Counted from the stretch's first letter, positions 8,965 through 18,108 are shown. The stretch: DNA of 64,000 nt from Fibrobacter sp. (GCF_017551775.1 NZ_JAFZKX010000067.1:1-64000); one strand, 5' to 3'. Notes: a model not told the origin generated them from the sequence alone. Translations and numbers: made by a program.

Positions 8965-9294
8965 CTAACGTTTTTTCTTAAATCGAAAAGAAATCTTTTT
9001 GTGAGCGCTATTGTCGTACTTCGCTATGGCGTATAACCATGCCGCCATATAAATAATTAGGCAAATGATGGCATTTAAAGCTAATATATCATCGTCATTT
9101 GAGCCGAGATATTTTTCTATTGCTAGGATTGCATACATGGAAAACAAAAAACATAGCCATACCACTATTTTTGACAATTCATGAACAATTTTATTCTTGT
9201 TCTCTAGCTTGTACATCCATCCCATTAAAACGATTAGGAGAAACGACACTAAAAAAGTGTAAATGTACAAGATAAGTATCGATAAAAATATCAT
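8965..9294 (-). CDS. small hypothetical membrane protein
   Basis: 109 residues from the ATG at 9294, chosen because GGAG lies about 8 nt upstream. It has three hydrophobic segments (residues about 1-26, 40-58 and 70-85) and a strongly basic tail (HKKISFRFKKKR). It is AT-rich. No family was recognised. It follows ahcY on the same strand but is separated from it by a terminator hairpin. Confidence 0.55.
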   Translation of the reverse strand: MIFLSILILYIYTFLVSFLLIVLMGWMYKLENKNKIVHELSKIVVWLCFLFSMYAILAIEKYLGSNDDDILALNAIICLIIYMAAWLYAIAKYDNSAHKKISFRFKKKR

Positions 9295-9318
9295 TTGGAT
9301 TCTCCGAATAAAATAATA

Positions 9319-9350
9319 CAAAAAACTCCCCCGGCGATGCCGAGGGAGTT
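9319..9350 (-). terminator. rho-independent terminator after ahcY
   Basis: Stem AACTCCC...GGGAGTT (9324-9350) with an inner CCGGC/GCCG stem. Read on the minus strand it is followed by six T. On the plus strand it is followed by TTTT, so it may work both ways. Confidence 0.75.
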
Positions 9351-9364
9351 TTGCTATAAGGTGG

Positions 9365-9384
9365 CCCCGGCACTATGGCCGGGG
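9365..9384. repeat. CCCCGGC-N6-GCCGGGG hairpin repeat, copy 1
   Basis: Perfect 7-bp inverted repeat with a 6-nt loop, followed by TGACA. A second copy with the same arms, spacing and following TGA is at 14679-14698. Both lie between genes, just beyond the 3' or 5' end of minus-strand genes. Confidence 0.6.
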
Positions 9385-9398
9385 TGACAAATCAGGGA

Positions 9399-10859
9399 TT
9401 AGTAGCGGTAGTGTTCAGCCTTGTACGGGCCTTCCACGGGCACGCCGATGTAGTCGGCCTGGGCCTTGGTGAGGGTCGTCAGGTGAACGCCGAGCTTTTC
9501 CAGGTGGAGGCGAGCGACCTTTTCGTCGAGGATCTTCGGGAGCGTGTACACGACGCCGCTTTCGTACTTGATGCCTGCGACAGTCTGCTTGCCCTGAGCG
9601 TTGAGCCAGAGGTCGATCTGAGCGATGGTCTGGTTCGTGAAGCTTGCACTCATCACGAAGCTCGGGTGACCGGTAGCGCAGCCGAGGTTCAAGAGGCGGC
9701 CTTCGGCGAGCACGAGGATGCTGTGGCCGTCGGCGAAAATCCATTCGTCGTACTGCGGCTTGATTTCGTTACGCTTGATGCCCGGAATCTTCTTGAGGCC
9801 AGCCATGTCGATTTCGTTGTCGAAGTGACCGATGTTGCCGACGATGGCGCGGTTCTTCATCTTTTCCATCTGGGCGGCGGAGATGATCATGGTGTTGCCG
9901 GTGGTGGTCACGAAGATGTCGGCCATGCTCACGACTTCGTCGAGGGTCTTGACTTCGTAGCCTTCCATGGCAGCCTGCAGAGCGCAAATCGGGTCGATTT
10001 CGGTGATGATCACGCGAGCGCCCTGACCGCGGAGGGACTGGGCGCAGCCCTTACCCACGTCGCCGTAGCCGCACACGACTGCAACCTTGCCGGCCATCAT
10101 CACGTCGGAGGCGCGGTTGATGCCGTCGATCAGAGAGTGGCGGCAACCGTAAAGGTTGTCGAACTTGGACTTGGTCACGGAATCGTTCACGTTGATGGCC
10201 GGGAACTTGAGACGGCCAGCCTGGGCCATCTGGTACAGGCGATGCACGCCGGTAGTGGTTTCTTCGGAAACGCCGCGGAGAGCTTCGCGGGCGCGGGTCC
10301 ACTGCTTGGGATCCTTTTCGAAAATCTTCTTGCAGGTGGCGAGGAATACGCCCCATTCTTCGCTGTCGGTGGCCGGGTTGAACTCGGGAACCTTGCCGGC
10401 ATCTTCGAATTCTGCACCGCAGGTCACGAGCATGGTGGCGTCGCCGCCGTCATCCACGATGAGGTCGGCGGTCTTGCCGTCGGGCCACACGAGGGCGCGG
10501 GCGGTGTTTTCCCAATATTCTTCGAGGGTTTCGCCCTTCCAGGCGAACACGGGCACGCCCTGCGGATTTTCCACAGTGCCCTTCTTGCCGACCACGACGG
10601 CGGCGGCGGCGTTGTCCTGCGTGCTGAAGATGTTGCAGCTGACCCAGCGCACGTCGGCACCGAGGTCGGTAAGCGTTTCAATCAGGATGGCGGTCTGCAC
10701 GGTCATGTGGAGGCTACCCATAATGCGGGCGCCAGCCAGCGGCTTCTTGCCGGCATATTCCTTGCGGAGAGCCATGAGGCCCGGCATTTCGGTTTCGGCG
10801 AGGTCGAGTTCCTTGCGGCCTTCGATCGCAAGGTTGATATCCTTGATTTTGTATTCCAT
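9399..10859 (-). CDS. ahcY: adenosylhomocysteinase (S-adenosylhomocysteine hydrolase)
   Basis: 486 residues. The enzyme splits S-adenosylhomocysteine into adenosine and homocysteine, completing the methyl cycle in the cytoplasm. Visible family motifs include [11 protein letters not shown] and [12 protein letters not shown] near the N-terminus, the substrate region with [13 protein letters not shown], the NAD-binding [24 protein letters not shown], and the C-terminal lysine/tyrosine end KAEHYRY. The insertion around residues 150-190 (near [13 protein letters not shown]) is typical of the longer bacterial type. The ATG has AAGGAA upstream. A terminator follows. I looked for an SAH riboswitch in the 168 nt upstream and saw nothing convincing. 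Confidence 0.97.
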   Translation of the reverse strand: MEYKIKDINLAIEGRKELDLAETEMPGLMALRKEYAGKKPLAGARIMGSLHMTVQTAILIETLTDLGADVRWVSCNIFSTQDNAAAAVVVGKKGTVENPQGVPVFAWKGETLEEYWENTARALVWPDGKTADLIVDDGGDATMLVTCGAEFEDAGKVPEFNPATDSEEWGVFLATCKKIFEKDPKQWTRAREALRGVSEETTTGVHRLYQMAQAGRLKFPAINVNDSVTKSKFDNLYGCRHSLIDGINRASDVMMAGKVAVVCGYGDVGKGCAQSLRGQGARVIITEIDPICALQAAMEGYEVKTLDEVVSMADIFVTTTGNTMIISAAQMEKMKNRAIVGNIGHFDNEIDMAGLKKIPGIKRNEIKPQYDEWIFADGHSILVLAEGRLLNLGCATGHPSFVMSASFTNQTIAQIDLWLNAQGKQTVAGIKYESGVVYTLPKILDEKVARLHLEKLGVHLTTLTKAQADYIGVPVEGPYKAEHYRY

Positions 10860-10921
10860 AAAAAAATTCCTTATTTATGCACAAATATAGTTATATGCAT
10901 ATTTCGCGTCAACTCGCACGT

Positions 10922-10980
10922 TGTCATCTTTGCGAAGTATGGATCCTATCGTGATTCTATCGCTACGCTCCAGAATGACA
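10922..10980. repeat. dispersed palindromic element upstream of ahcY
   Basis: A 59-nt block bounded by TGTCAT (10922-10927) and its inverse ATGACA (10975-10980), with GGATCC and TCGCTACGCTCCAGA inside. Its ends and interior resemble the short extragenic palindromes seen in many bacterial genomes. It is followed by low-complexity ACCAACAA/ACTGACCAATGACC text (10986-11025). No gene lies in 10860-11028. Confidence 0.5.
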
Positions 10981-11028
10981 GTGCTAACCAACAATTAATG
11001 ACTACTGACCAATGACCAACAACTAGAT

Positions 11029-12780
11029 TTACTCCATAAACAGTATCCCGACGAGGCGCAGGTCTCTTTCGCGTTGGTGCTTTTCGTTTTCCCATTGGCG
11101 GAATCTGATGTTTTCCACTTCGAATCTGGCGCCCTCGGTTTCGAGGACCTTTATGTCCTTATCAAGCCAGCTTTGTTTTGGTATGTAGAAACTGAAAACC
11201 GTGCTGCTTGTCGAGTCTATGTCCTTGAGCGGGTAATCGAAAAACAGTGTGTCGTTTCGCGTCACGAGGTCTTCGTGTTTGAAAGTGTAAACCACGAATG
11301 CGAATTTGCTGAAATTTTCGGGCGTCGTGTGGACACGGTCGTTTTTAATAGTCTTGGTAATTGTGCGGTATTTTTTGGAAATGTCCGCAAGGTCGCTATT
11401 TTCGGGGAAGAACTGATACAGTTTTTCGGTAGATCTTGCATGGAGTGCTTTTACTTGGTAGGCGACGATGCTTGCCTTGCGCCCGTCTTTATCCCAAAGG
11501 TCCGAGAAAAATTTTTTCGTGTCTTTTTCGCTGAGCGGGTATGCAGTGTAGCCTTCGCTGACTAGTGTTTTCTCGATGTTCTTGAGCCAGACGTTGCGGG
11601 TAACGCTTGTTGCGCTGAAGGGGCCTATCAAGGATACCGTAAGTATCGCACAGAAAATGATGATAACATATTTAGTTAGAATGATTTTGGGGATGCAGTT
11701 AAGTATAGCGAATATGCATAAGAAGATGCAAAAGCCTAATGCAAGATATAGGTTTGCCGTAATACCGTGTTCAGAAATTCTTTGGATAATTGCGATGGTT
11801 GCCGTAAAGATGGGGAAAATGCAAGTGTAGGAAAGGACCCTAGCGATTGTCTTTTCGGAAGAATGTCCGGGTTGTATAGTCGCTGGATAATATTTGTTTT
11901 GGATGATGAGTACGCAAGCTAAGACGCCGACTGCAAGGAAAAAGGTTGTTTTTGTTGGAAACTCCCATTGCAGCAGGGCTATGATGTCGCAAATATGGAC
12001 GATGACGATGAAAATGGAGTAAAGCGGTAAAAATATATGTTTGATGCTGTCGAAAGAAAAACTGAACTGCCTTGATTTTATCTTCAATTTTATGGTGGTT
12101 ACAAAATTTTCTAATGTGGGTGTTTCTTCGGTGCGTTTGTCGATGGATGGTAAGCCCGCCATGCACAGGATGGGGAACATTGTGAAAATGATTACAAACC
12201 CAAACGAGGCTGAATTGGAGTCTGTATTGTTTGATATGGAGTTGATTGCATTTAGTAGTGCAAATGATGCGATGCTAAATAAAATTACAATAAAAAGAGA
12301 TGCGAAGATGGAGTCGCTTATTTTGTTGCCAAATGTCCATAGAGCGTTGTCGTTCTTTTGATTCCAGAATGGTCCGTAAATCAAGGCGATTCCAATAAGG
12401 CTGTAAATGCAGATGGTTATATGCCCTATGGTTTCTTTATCACCCCAGTTGTCTGCAGAGATAAAACAAAGGCTGAGTGTCACCGAAATGACTAGCCAAC
12501 TCACGCTCGTAAGAATTTGCGGCATCTTGCGTGTGCTTTTTCGAGATTCCTGGATGAGCGATGTTGCAAGAGCGATGAACATGGCTGCGACAGGGTAAAT
12601 AAGTAACCATATATCAAGGATTCGGCTAAAGGTCGTTCTTGTGGGGAATACCTTGGGTAACCCATCAACGCAGAATATGAACGCAACTGATGTCAAGAAC
12701 GCAAACGCGATGGCGAGGGGGAACCGCTTGAACGCGGCCAAAATCAAGCTTGGGTATTTTTTGAATGTGTCAAGTACCAT
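11029..12780 (-). CDS. DUF4153-like polytopic membrane protein (paralogue 1)
   Basis: 583 residues with about ten to twelve hydrophobic segments in the first about 390 residues, then a soluble C-terminal domain of about 190 residues. It starts MVLDTFKKYPSLILAAFKRFPLAIAFAFL, matching the N-terminus of its downstream-coded paralogue (12849-14654) almost motif for motif. Later shared segments include TYIAYPLSEKDTKKF/TEFPLSKEDSRQF and the closing RLVGILFME/RIRGILFVE. The layout fits DUF4153, a bacterial membrane family of unknown role. The C-terminal domain probably lies outside the membrane. The two genes sit head-to-tail 68 nt apart and may be co-transcribed. Confidence 0.75.
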   Translation of the reverse strand: MVLDTFKKYPSLILAAFKRFPLAIAFAFLTSVAFIFCVDGLPKVFPTRTTFSRILDIWLLIYPVAAMFIALATSLIQESRKSTRKMPQILTSVSWLVISVTLSLCFISADNWGDKETIGHITICIYSLIGIALIYGPFWNQKNDNALWTFGNKISDSIFASLFIVILFSIASFALLNAINSISNNTDSNSASFGFVIIFTMFPILCMAGLPSIDKRTEETPTLENFVTTIKLKIKSRQFSFSFDSIKHIFLPLYSIFIVIVHICDIIALLQWEFPTKTTFFLAVGVLACVLIIQNKYYPATIQPGHSSEKTIARVLSYTCIFPIFTATIAIIQRISEHGITANLYLALGFCIFLCIFAILNCIPKIILTKYVIIIFCAILTVSLIGPFSATSVTRNVWLKNIEKTLVSEGYTAYPLSEKDTKKFFSDLWDKDGRKASIVAYQVKALHARSTEKLYQFFPENSDLADISKKYRTITKTIKNDRVHTTPENFSKFAFVVYTFKHEDLVTRNDTLFFDYPLKDIDSTSSTVFSFYIPKQSWLDKDIKVLETEGARFEVENIRFRQWENEKHQRERDLRLVGILFME

Positions 12781-12848
12781 GATTTTCCTCTTTGAATTCT
12801 TCGGCGCGCATTAATCCGCATCAACCTGCGTCAACCGAGGTCGCGCGC

Positions 12849-14654
12849 TTATTCCACAAACAATATTCCGCGGATGCGTAGCGTCTTGCTGCTCTTCGAC
12901 TCTTCTTCCGCATGCAGGTATTTTATCCCGAACGTCGCCCCGTCGGTCTTGATTTGCCTTATGGAATCTTGCTTGAGCGTCTGCCTGTCGACGGTGAAGC
13001 TGTAGACGGGCGCGGGCGCTTCTTCGCAGGCATCGGTCGAGTCGCTTTGGCAACTGCAGCCGCTGTCTTCTTTCAGCGAGATGCGGAACGTGAGCGTGTC
13101 GCCCGCGAATTCGAATTCGTCGTTGTTGAAGTAATGATCTATGGCGACGGCGCCCTTCGTGCCGCGGGGAACCTGGAGCATCGCCTTGTCGGGGTACTCT
13201 ATGCTGACTTCGAACTGGTCGAACGGTTCTTCGCCGGTGCTGTCCGAACCTTCATTGCAACATACGTCTTCGGTGAGGTCGTTGGTGAATGCGTAGTCGT
13301 ATCTGGTGATGTTAATATATTCCGCGATGTCTTTGTCGGGAATGCGTGCAAGTTCACTTATCCGTGAAACGAGAAGTGCCGATTCCTTGTCGCCCTTTTG
13401 CCGCAAGTCCCAGACAAACTGCCTGGAGTCTTCCTTGCTCAGCGGGAACTCGGTGTAACCCTGTTCGGCAAGTGCGCTCTTGACGCTTTCCATCCATACA
13501 TGGCGCGTGATTTTTGACGCCTTCAGCGGGGAAACCATGAAGATGAACAGTAATGCGCAAAAGATGACGGCGATGTACCTGGACTTGCACTTGATTTTGT
13601 CGATGAGGAATATGGTGATGATGACATAGAAGAATATGTTGACCACTACGGCATAGATGCGCAGTTCGGAGATGCCGTATTCACTTATCCTGCGGATGAG
13701 CCCGACGGACATCATGACCACGAGGGGGATGCACGCGGCGGGGAAAATTTTCAGGAGCTTCTTCTCGAAGGTGGAACCGGGGTGGAGCCGCGCGGGGTAA
13801 AGGACGGTGACGAGCGCGAGCATGTAGACCATGAATCCCGAGACGAAGTACGACACCATTCCCTGCGGCATGTCCCACAGCAGGATGAACTTGGCGATGT
13901 AGGCGTAGAAGAGGAGGATGGCGAGGGTGAGTACCGGCACGAAGAGGAAGCGGATGGTGCTCGTTACGAACTTGCTTAGTTTGGGCGTTTCGCTGTGGCA
14001 TTCCTCGATGGAGGGGATGCCGGTGAAGTACAGTATGGGGAAGACGGTGCTCGCGCAGAAGTAGAAAATGTAGAAATACACCTTCTCATCGAATTCATGT
14101 TCGAAAAGTGCACCAAAACAGAAGACGAGCGCTTCTACGGATGCGAGCAAAATGCCTGCCACCAGGGCGGCGACAAGCAGAGCCTTGATGTTCTTGAACG
14201 TAAAAATCCAGAAGGCGTTTTCGTCTTTCTGTTTCCAGAATGGTGCGATGAATAGGCCAAGGAATACGGCTACATATATGAAAAAGATTGTGTTGGGTAC
14301 GAACTCGTTTGAGAAAAAATCTGGTTGATAATCGGTGAAACCGAAATAGACGAGTGCTGTCGAGATGATGAACCAGGCGGCGCTGGCGACAATCTGGGGA
14401 ACATTGCTACGTTTGTTTAGGGATTCCTGGACAAGCGATGTCGTGAGGGATATGAGTATTGCCGCGATGGGATAAATGCCGGACCATATAATGAACTTGG
14501 CTATCGGCGAACCGACAGCGATGTCGATGTATTCGAAAAATTCGGTGTCAACGACAAGCGAGAAGAAAGTGAAGAGGGCGAACGCCGATGCGACCGGGAA
14601 CCGCCTGAATGCGCTCGAAATTTGGCTGGGATATTTTTTGAAAGCGTCTAACAT
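12849..14654 (-). CDS. DUF4153-like polytopic membrane protein (paralogue 2)
   Basis: 601 residues, paralogous to the neighbouring 583-residue protein throughout. It is GC-richer than that copy, which suggests an old duplication with independent drift, or transfer of one copy. The first about 400 residues contain many membrane helices. The soluble tail carries a short Asp/Ser/Cys-rich loop (SGCSCQSDSTDAC) absent from the paralogue; its two Cys pairs could form disulfides if the domain faces the periplasm. The start at 14654 has a TATATT box 8 nt upstream and no clear ribosome site, so a leaderless message is likely. Confidence 0.75.
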   Translation of the reverse strand: MLDAFKKYPSQISSAFRRFPVASAFALFTFFSLVVDTEFFEYIDIAVGSPIAKFIIWSGIYPIAAILISLTTSLVQESLNKRSNVPQIVASAAWFIISTALVYFGFTDYQPDFFSNEFVPNTIFFIYVAVFLGLFIAPFWKQKDENAFWIFTFKNIKALLVAALVAGILLASVEALVFCFGALFEHEFDEKVYFYIFYFCASTVFPILYFTGIPSIEECHSETPKLSKFVTSTIRFLFVPVLTLAILLFYAYIAKFILLWDMPQGMVSYFVSGFMVYMLALVTVLYPARLHPGSTFEKKLLKIFPAACIPLVVMMSVGLIRRISEYGISELRIYAVVVNIFFYVIITIFLIDKIKCKSRYIAVIFCALLFIFMVSPLKASKITRHVWMESVKSALAEQGYTEFPLSKEDSRQFVWDLRQKGDKESALLVSRISELARIPDKDIAEYINITRYDYAFTNDLTEDVCCNEGSDSTGEEPFDQFEVSIEYPDKAMLQVPRGTKGAVAIDHYFNNDEFEFAGDTLTFRISLKEDSGCSCQSDSTDACEEAPAPVYSFTVDRQTLKQDSIRQIKTDGATFGIKYLHAEEESKSSKTLRIRGILFVE

Positions 14655-14662
14655 TTGTTCTA

Positions 14663-14668
14663 AATATA
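14663..14668 (-). promoter_or_regulatory. TATATT box 8 nt before the start at 14654
   Basis: On the minus strand TATATT is followed by TAGAACAA and then ATG. The position fits a -10 box for a leaderless transcript of the DUF4153-like gene. Confidence 0.55.
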
Positions 14669-14678
14669 AGATAAGTTG

Positions 14679-14698
14679 CCCCGGCGCTGAGGCCGGGG
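14679..14698. repeat. CCCCGGC-N6-GCCGGGG hairpin repeat, copy 2
   Basis: Same arms, same 6-nt spacer and same trailing TGA as the copy at 9365-9384. It lies between the Fib_succ_major lipoprotein gene and the promoter of the DUF4153-like gene. Confidence 0.6.
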
Positions 14699-14711
14699 TG
14701 AAAGTGGTCGC

Positions 14712-16799
14712 CTACTTCTTTACGCAGCGTACTGCGAAGAATGACAGATTGGTGAATGCCGCCGGTTCTGTATCGGGAAAGACATTCTGGTAGGTTCGCG
14801 GATTGGTGTAGTATCCCCAGAATTCAACTTTGTAGAACGATATATTGGCGACAAGTCGATCCTTTTTCTCATTCGTCTCGTTCATCCAGAGGAGCGCTGA
14901 GAATCCTTGCCAAGGTGAATAGGGCTCATCGGTATCGATAATTCGTCCGCTCAGTATAAAGCTCAGCCCGTATGTATCGGGTGCCGAATAGTTGCTGCCC
15001 GTGCCGCCGAGCTGCGATAAGAGATGCTCGGTTTCGGGTTGCCTTGTGCCGAGCGAGACTATGTCGCTGGAATCCGGGAGGTTCCAGCCATCGGGGCAAA
15101 CTTCGCCCGCGACGTTTATGCTGTAGTACCGCCCGACATTCTTGCAGCTGTCCGCGAGGCAGCGGGTTTCTTTTGCCAGCACGCTGCTTGAAAATCCGGC
15201 GTACTTCATGTTCTCCGCAATCCACGTGCGGCCCTTGAAATTGATGGTGTGGTAAACGTAGTTGTCGCGCGGGTCCTTGAAGCTCCCGTAATTGATTTCG
15301 GGGTTGAAGTAGTAATCGGCTGGGTATTCCACGTGCCATTCGTAGGTGGGGCGCCATGTCTTGTCGTAGCAGATGTATTCTACATACCCGTAAGTGTTTT
15401 GGGCTTTTATTTTTATGCGCTTGTTGTCGGTGTCGCAGGGCCTGTTGTAGAACTCGCTCCATTTACCGTTCTGGCAGACATAGTACATGTTCGGGTCGGT
15501 ATTGCTTGTTTGCGTCTGCCCGTCGGTTGAGCATTCCGCCTGTGCCATCTCGAGGTCGTTCTTGCTGGCGTAATCCCAGCCTTCGTCCATGCAGGGGGCG
15601 TCAGCATTGTAGAAGTCGTAATGCCTGCAGAAGGGTTCCTTGCGGCACACATAGGTCTTGGTCGGGTTGTCCGGGTTCGTGTACAGTTTGCCGTGCTCGT
15701 CGCAGGGCACATCGAAGGTTTCCGCATCGATAGTTTCCGCTACGTACCAGCCCGAGTCGAGACTGCATACAAACGATTGGCTGATGGGCTTGCCCCCGTA
15801 GAATACGTCCTTGCCTTCCTTGTCGCACTCGATCCCGAAGGTTGTCTTTTCCATTGCGTTGGCGCCGTCCCAGCCCGAAGCCCTGCATGTGAAGAGTTTT
15901 TCTGCGGAATTGTACTTTGCCTTGACGGTCGTGCCGATTTTGGAACTGTCGCACTTAGGCATATCGTAGCACTTGGTGTTGACAACCTCCACAATCCTTG
16001 ACGGGATGAGCAGCGTGCCCTTGCAGTTCCTAGAATTGTACATGGTATATTCGTAAAGGATGTGTCCGGGGAATCCGTTGCCCGTGTATCCGGTCAACGG
16101 GAGTTTGTCTTCCGGGGTCTCGGCGCGGTCGGCGAAGTTGCAGTAGTGCTCCTTCGAGAGGGTGCCGGTTTCCGTGAAGGTCGCCTCGACGCTCTTGTAG
16201 AACTCGGATTTGACCGTGCCGCCGAAGATGTAGTTGATGAGATTGCTGATGAACTTCGACTGGTCGGGCTGCTCGATGAGCAGAGAGTCGATTCCGAGCG
16301 CCGCGAACAGTTCTGCCTGTGCGGTGGTGCGAGCTTGCTTTAGGGTGAGTCCCGTCTCTATGAGTTTTTCGGTGCGGCCCGAAATGAACCTGCTGAGCAT
16401 GATGGTGTTCTCGAGGGCCTGGGTAACCACTGTGCTGTCTGGGCAGTTGATCATTCCGCCGCCGCCAAAACCGCCGCTGCTGGGAGGGTTGAATATGAGA
16501 TTGTCGTTGTTGATAGATTGCTCTATAATGCTGTAGCTGCTCGAACTGGCGACTATGCTGATATTGCTTGAACTGCCGAACCCGAAGTGGTTCGAACTGG
16601 AGGAGGTTTCGGTGCAGTTGTTGCAGGGGATGGTATCGTGGATGTTTGTTTCTTCTGTGGTGCCGCCGCTAGAGGAGCTTTCATCGTTGGCAAGGGCGTT
16701 GTCGGTTTCCGTGGAACCGGCGAACATTTGGGAACAGGCAAAAAACGCCGTAGCGAACGTTACGGAAATGGCCGAAAAAAGAAATTTCCTGAAATTCAT
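14712..16799 (-). CDS. Fib_succ_major-domain Cys-rich lipoprotein
   Basis: 695 residues from the ATG at 16799, which has GAGGAG about 8 nt upstream. A signal peptide ends at a lipobox-like FFAC (Cys about 22), followed by a Ser/Gly/Asn-rich linker and a helical region (about 95-170). From about 270 to 500 come five or six imperfect modules, each with a Cys before G.W and a CD..G after it (FTCRASGWDG, FVCSLDSGWY, YVCQNGKW, YICYDKTW). The last about 190 residues (INFKGRTWIAENMKYAG to FFAVRCVKK) are the Fibrobacter succinogenes major paralogous domain, known from many surface proteins of that genus and of unknown function. It is probably exposed on the outer membrane. This gene is the strongest taxonomic marker in the window. 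Confidence 0.9.
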   Translation of the reverse strand: MNFRKFLFSAISVTFATAFFACSQMFAGSTETDNALANDESSSSGGTTEETNIHDTIPCNNCTETSSSSNHFGFGSSSNISIVASSSSYSIIEQSINNDNLIFNPPSSGGFGGGGMINCPDSTVVTQALENTIMLSRFISGRTEKLIETGLTLKQARTTAQAELFAALGIDSLLIEQPDQSKFISNLINYIFGGTVKSEFYKSVEATFTETGTLSKEHYCNFADRAETPEDKLPLTGYTGNGFPGHILYEYTMYNSRNCKGTLLIPSRIVEVVNTKCYDMPKCDSSKIGTTVKAKYNSAEKLFTCRASGWDGANAMEKTTFGIECDKEGKDVFYGGKPISQSFVCSLDSGWYVAETIDAETFDVPCDEHGKLYTNPDNPTKTYVCRKEPFCRHYDFYNADAPCMDEGWDYASKNDLEMAQAECSTDGQTQTSNTDPNMYYVCQNGKWSEFYNRPCDTDNKRIKIKAQNTYGYVEYICYDKTWRPTYEWHVEYPADYYFNPEINYGSFKDPRDNYVYHTINFKGRTWIAENMKYAGFSSSVLAKETRCLADSCKNVGRYYSINVAGEVCPDGWNLPDSSDIVSLGTRQPETEHLLSQLGGTGSNYSAPDTYGLSFILSGRIIDTDEPYSPWQGFSALLWMNETNEKKDRLVANISFYKVEFWGYYTNPRTYQNVFPDTEPAAFTNLSFFAVRCVKK

Positions 16800-16874
16800 C
16801 CCTGTTCTCCTCTTCAACCCTATAATTTATCATATATGAATAGGGAAATCAAGAAAAGAACAGAAAATTTACAA

Positions 16875-17522
16875 TTATTGCACTTTTTTGACGAATTCTC
16901 GGCATACGGCCTCGGGATCGGGCTTGCCGAAGATGGCGGAACCCACCACGAACACGTTTGCGCCCGCTTCCTTGCAGTCGAGGATGTTGTCGAGCTTCAC
17001 GCCGCCGTCGATCTGGATGTCGAGTTCCGGCTTCATCTGGCGGAGCTCGCGAATCTTGTCGAGGCAGTACGGGATGAGGCTCTGGCCGCCGAATCCGGGG
17101 TTCACCGACATGATGAGCACCATGTCCACGATGTCGAGCACGTACTTGATGGCTTCGAGCGGGGTCGCCGGGTTGATGGCCACAGCGGGCTTCACGCCGA
17201 GTTCCCTGATCTGGTGCAGCAGGCGGTCGAGGTGGTTCGTGGTTTCGGCGTGCACGCTGATGATGCTGGCGCCTGCCTTCGCGAACTCGCCCACGTAGTT
17301 CTCGGGATTCTCGATCATCAGGTGGCAATCGAGCGGGAGGCTCGTGCCCTTGCCGATGCATGCCGAGATGCCCGGTCCGAAGCTGATATTTGGTACAAAG
17401 TGCCCGTCCATGATGTCGAGATGGACGAGACCCGCGCCGCCTTTTTCGATGGCCTTGACGCCGTCACCGAGTGTGAGGAAATTCGCGTTTAGAACGCTGG
17501 GGGCGATAATTTGCTTCAACAT
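16875..17522 (-). CDS. rpe: ribulose-phosphate 3-epimerase
   Basis: 215 residues from the ATG at 17522, matching the family length; a longer version would add a non-family tail. The enzyme interconverts ribulose-5-phosphate and xylulose-5-phosphate in the pentose phosphate pathway. Motifs follow the TIM-barrel order: APSVLNANF, HLDIMDGHFVPNISFG with the metal His/Asp, DCHLMIENPENY, MSVNPGFGGQ, QIDGGVKLDN and VGSAIFG. No ribosome site is clear; a TACCTT box lies 7 nt upstream. The 75 nt between it and the lipoprotein gene upstream in sequence hold no gene. Confidence 0.96.
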   Translation of the reverse strand: MLKQIIAPSVLNANFLTLGDGVKAIEKGGAGLVHLDIMDGHFVPNISFGPGISACIGKGTSLPLDCHLMIENPENYVGEFAKAGASIISVHAETTNHLDRLLHQIRELGVKPAVAINPATPLEAIKYVLDIVDMVLIMSVNPGFGGQSLIPYCLDKIRELRQMKPELDIQIDGGVKLDNILDCKEAGANVFVVGSAIFGKPDPEAVCREFVKKVQ

Positions 17523-17529
17523 GCCTAAA

Positions 17530-17535
17530 AAGGTA
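17530..17535 (-). promoter_or_regulatory. TACCTT box 7 nt before rpe
   Basis: On the minus strand TACCTT is followed by TTTAGGC and then ATG. It is a weaker member of the TANNNT-near-start pattern. Confidence 0.35.
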
Positions 17536-17662
17536 GAAAAAAGCCGGCTCGGGCGTGCGCCGGTATCGGGAAAATCGATAATTAACGATATTATTTTATA
17601 TCTAGCCACGAAACTTATTTTTTACTAACTTTATCCGAGTTATTATTAGCAGGAGATGAAAA

Positions 17663-18058
17663 ATGGCTAAGACAACAACAAACAAGGCCGCCAAGGCCCC
17701 GGTGAAGAAGGCCGCCGCAAAGCCGGCTGCCGAAAAGAAGGCTTGCACCAAGGCTTGTGCAAAGCCCGCCGCCAAGAAGGCTGCCCCGAAGGCCGCTGCC
17801 GAGAAGAAGGCCCCGGCTCCGAAGGCTGCTGCGAAGAAGGTCACGGTTGAATTTATCGCCGATTGCCCGCTCGCAACGACCGTTTCTGTCGCCGGTACTT
17901 TCAACAACTGGGCTGTCGACAAGGACATGCTCAAGAAGGACAAGAAGACCGGTCTCTGGACTGCCAAGATGGCTCTCGCTGCTGGCGATTACGAATACAA
18001 GTTCGTGTGCGACGGCAAGAACTGGGACGCGGGCGACAACAAGATCAAGCACGTCTAA
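17663..18058 (+). CDS. histone-H1-like Lys/Ala tail fused to a CBM48-type domain
   Basis: 131 residues. The first about 58 are almost only Lys, Ala, Pro and Glu, with AAK/KAPAKK-type repeats like the tails of histone H1 and bacterial H1-like proteins, plus three Cys. The rest (about 59-131) is a single glycogen-binding early-set domain (CBM48/AMPK type): VTVEFIADCPLATTVSVAGTFNNW, then TGLWTAKMALAAGDYEYKFVCDG with the sugar-contact Trp and Phe residues, ending KIKHV. No signal peptide is present, so it should act in the cytoplasm. It may sit on stored glycogen, or link glycogen to DNA or to acidic partners. AGGAG lies 8 nt before the ATG and a terminator follows, so it is probably a single-gene transcript. 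Confidence 0.85.
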   Translation: MAKTTTNKAAKAPVKKAAAKPAAEKKACTKACAKPAAKKAAPKAAAEKKAPAPKAAAKKVTVEFIADCPLATTVSVAGTFNNWAVDKDMLKKDKKTGLWTAKMALAAGDYEYKFVCDGKNWDAGDNKIKHV

Positions 18059-18082
18059 TCGCGCTTTTTGCAATAACGGATG

Positions 18083-18108
18083 CGCCGGGCCAATCGCTCG
18101 GCGTTTTT
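18083..18108 (+). terminator. terminator after the H1/CBM48 gene
   Basis: CGCCG...CGGCG stem with an inner GC/GC pair, followed by TTTTT, 25 nt after the stop codon. Confidence 0.6.

Noticed and set aside
9375-11015. 546-codon plus-strand open frame
   Set aside because: Antisense to ahcY, which is unmistakable.
10860-11028. SAH or SAM riboswitch before ahcY
   Set aside because: No recognisable conserved core or pairing was found; the region is a palindromic repeat plus low-complexity text.
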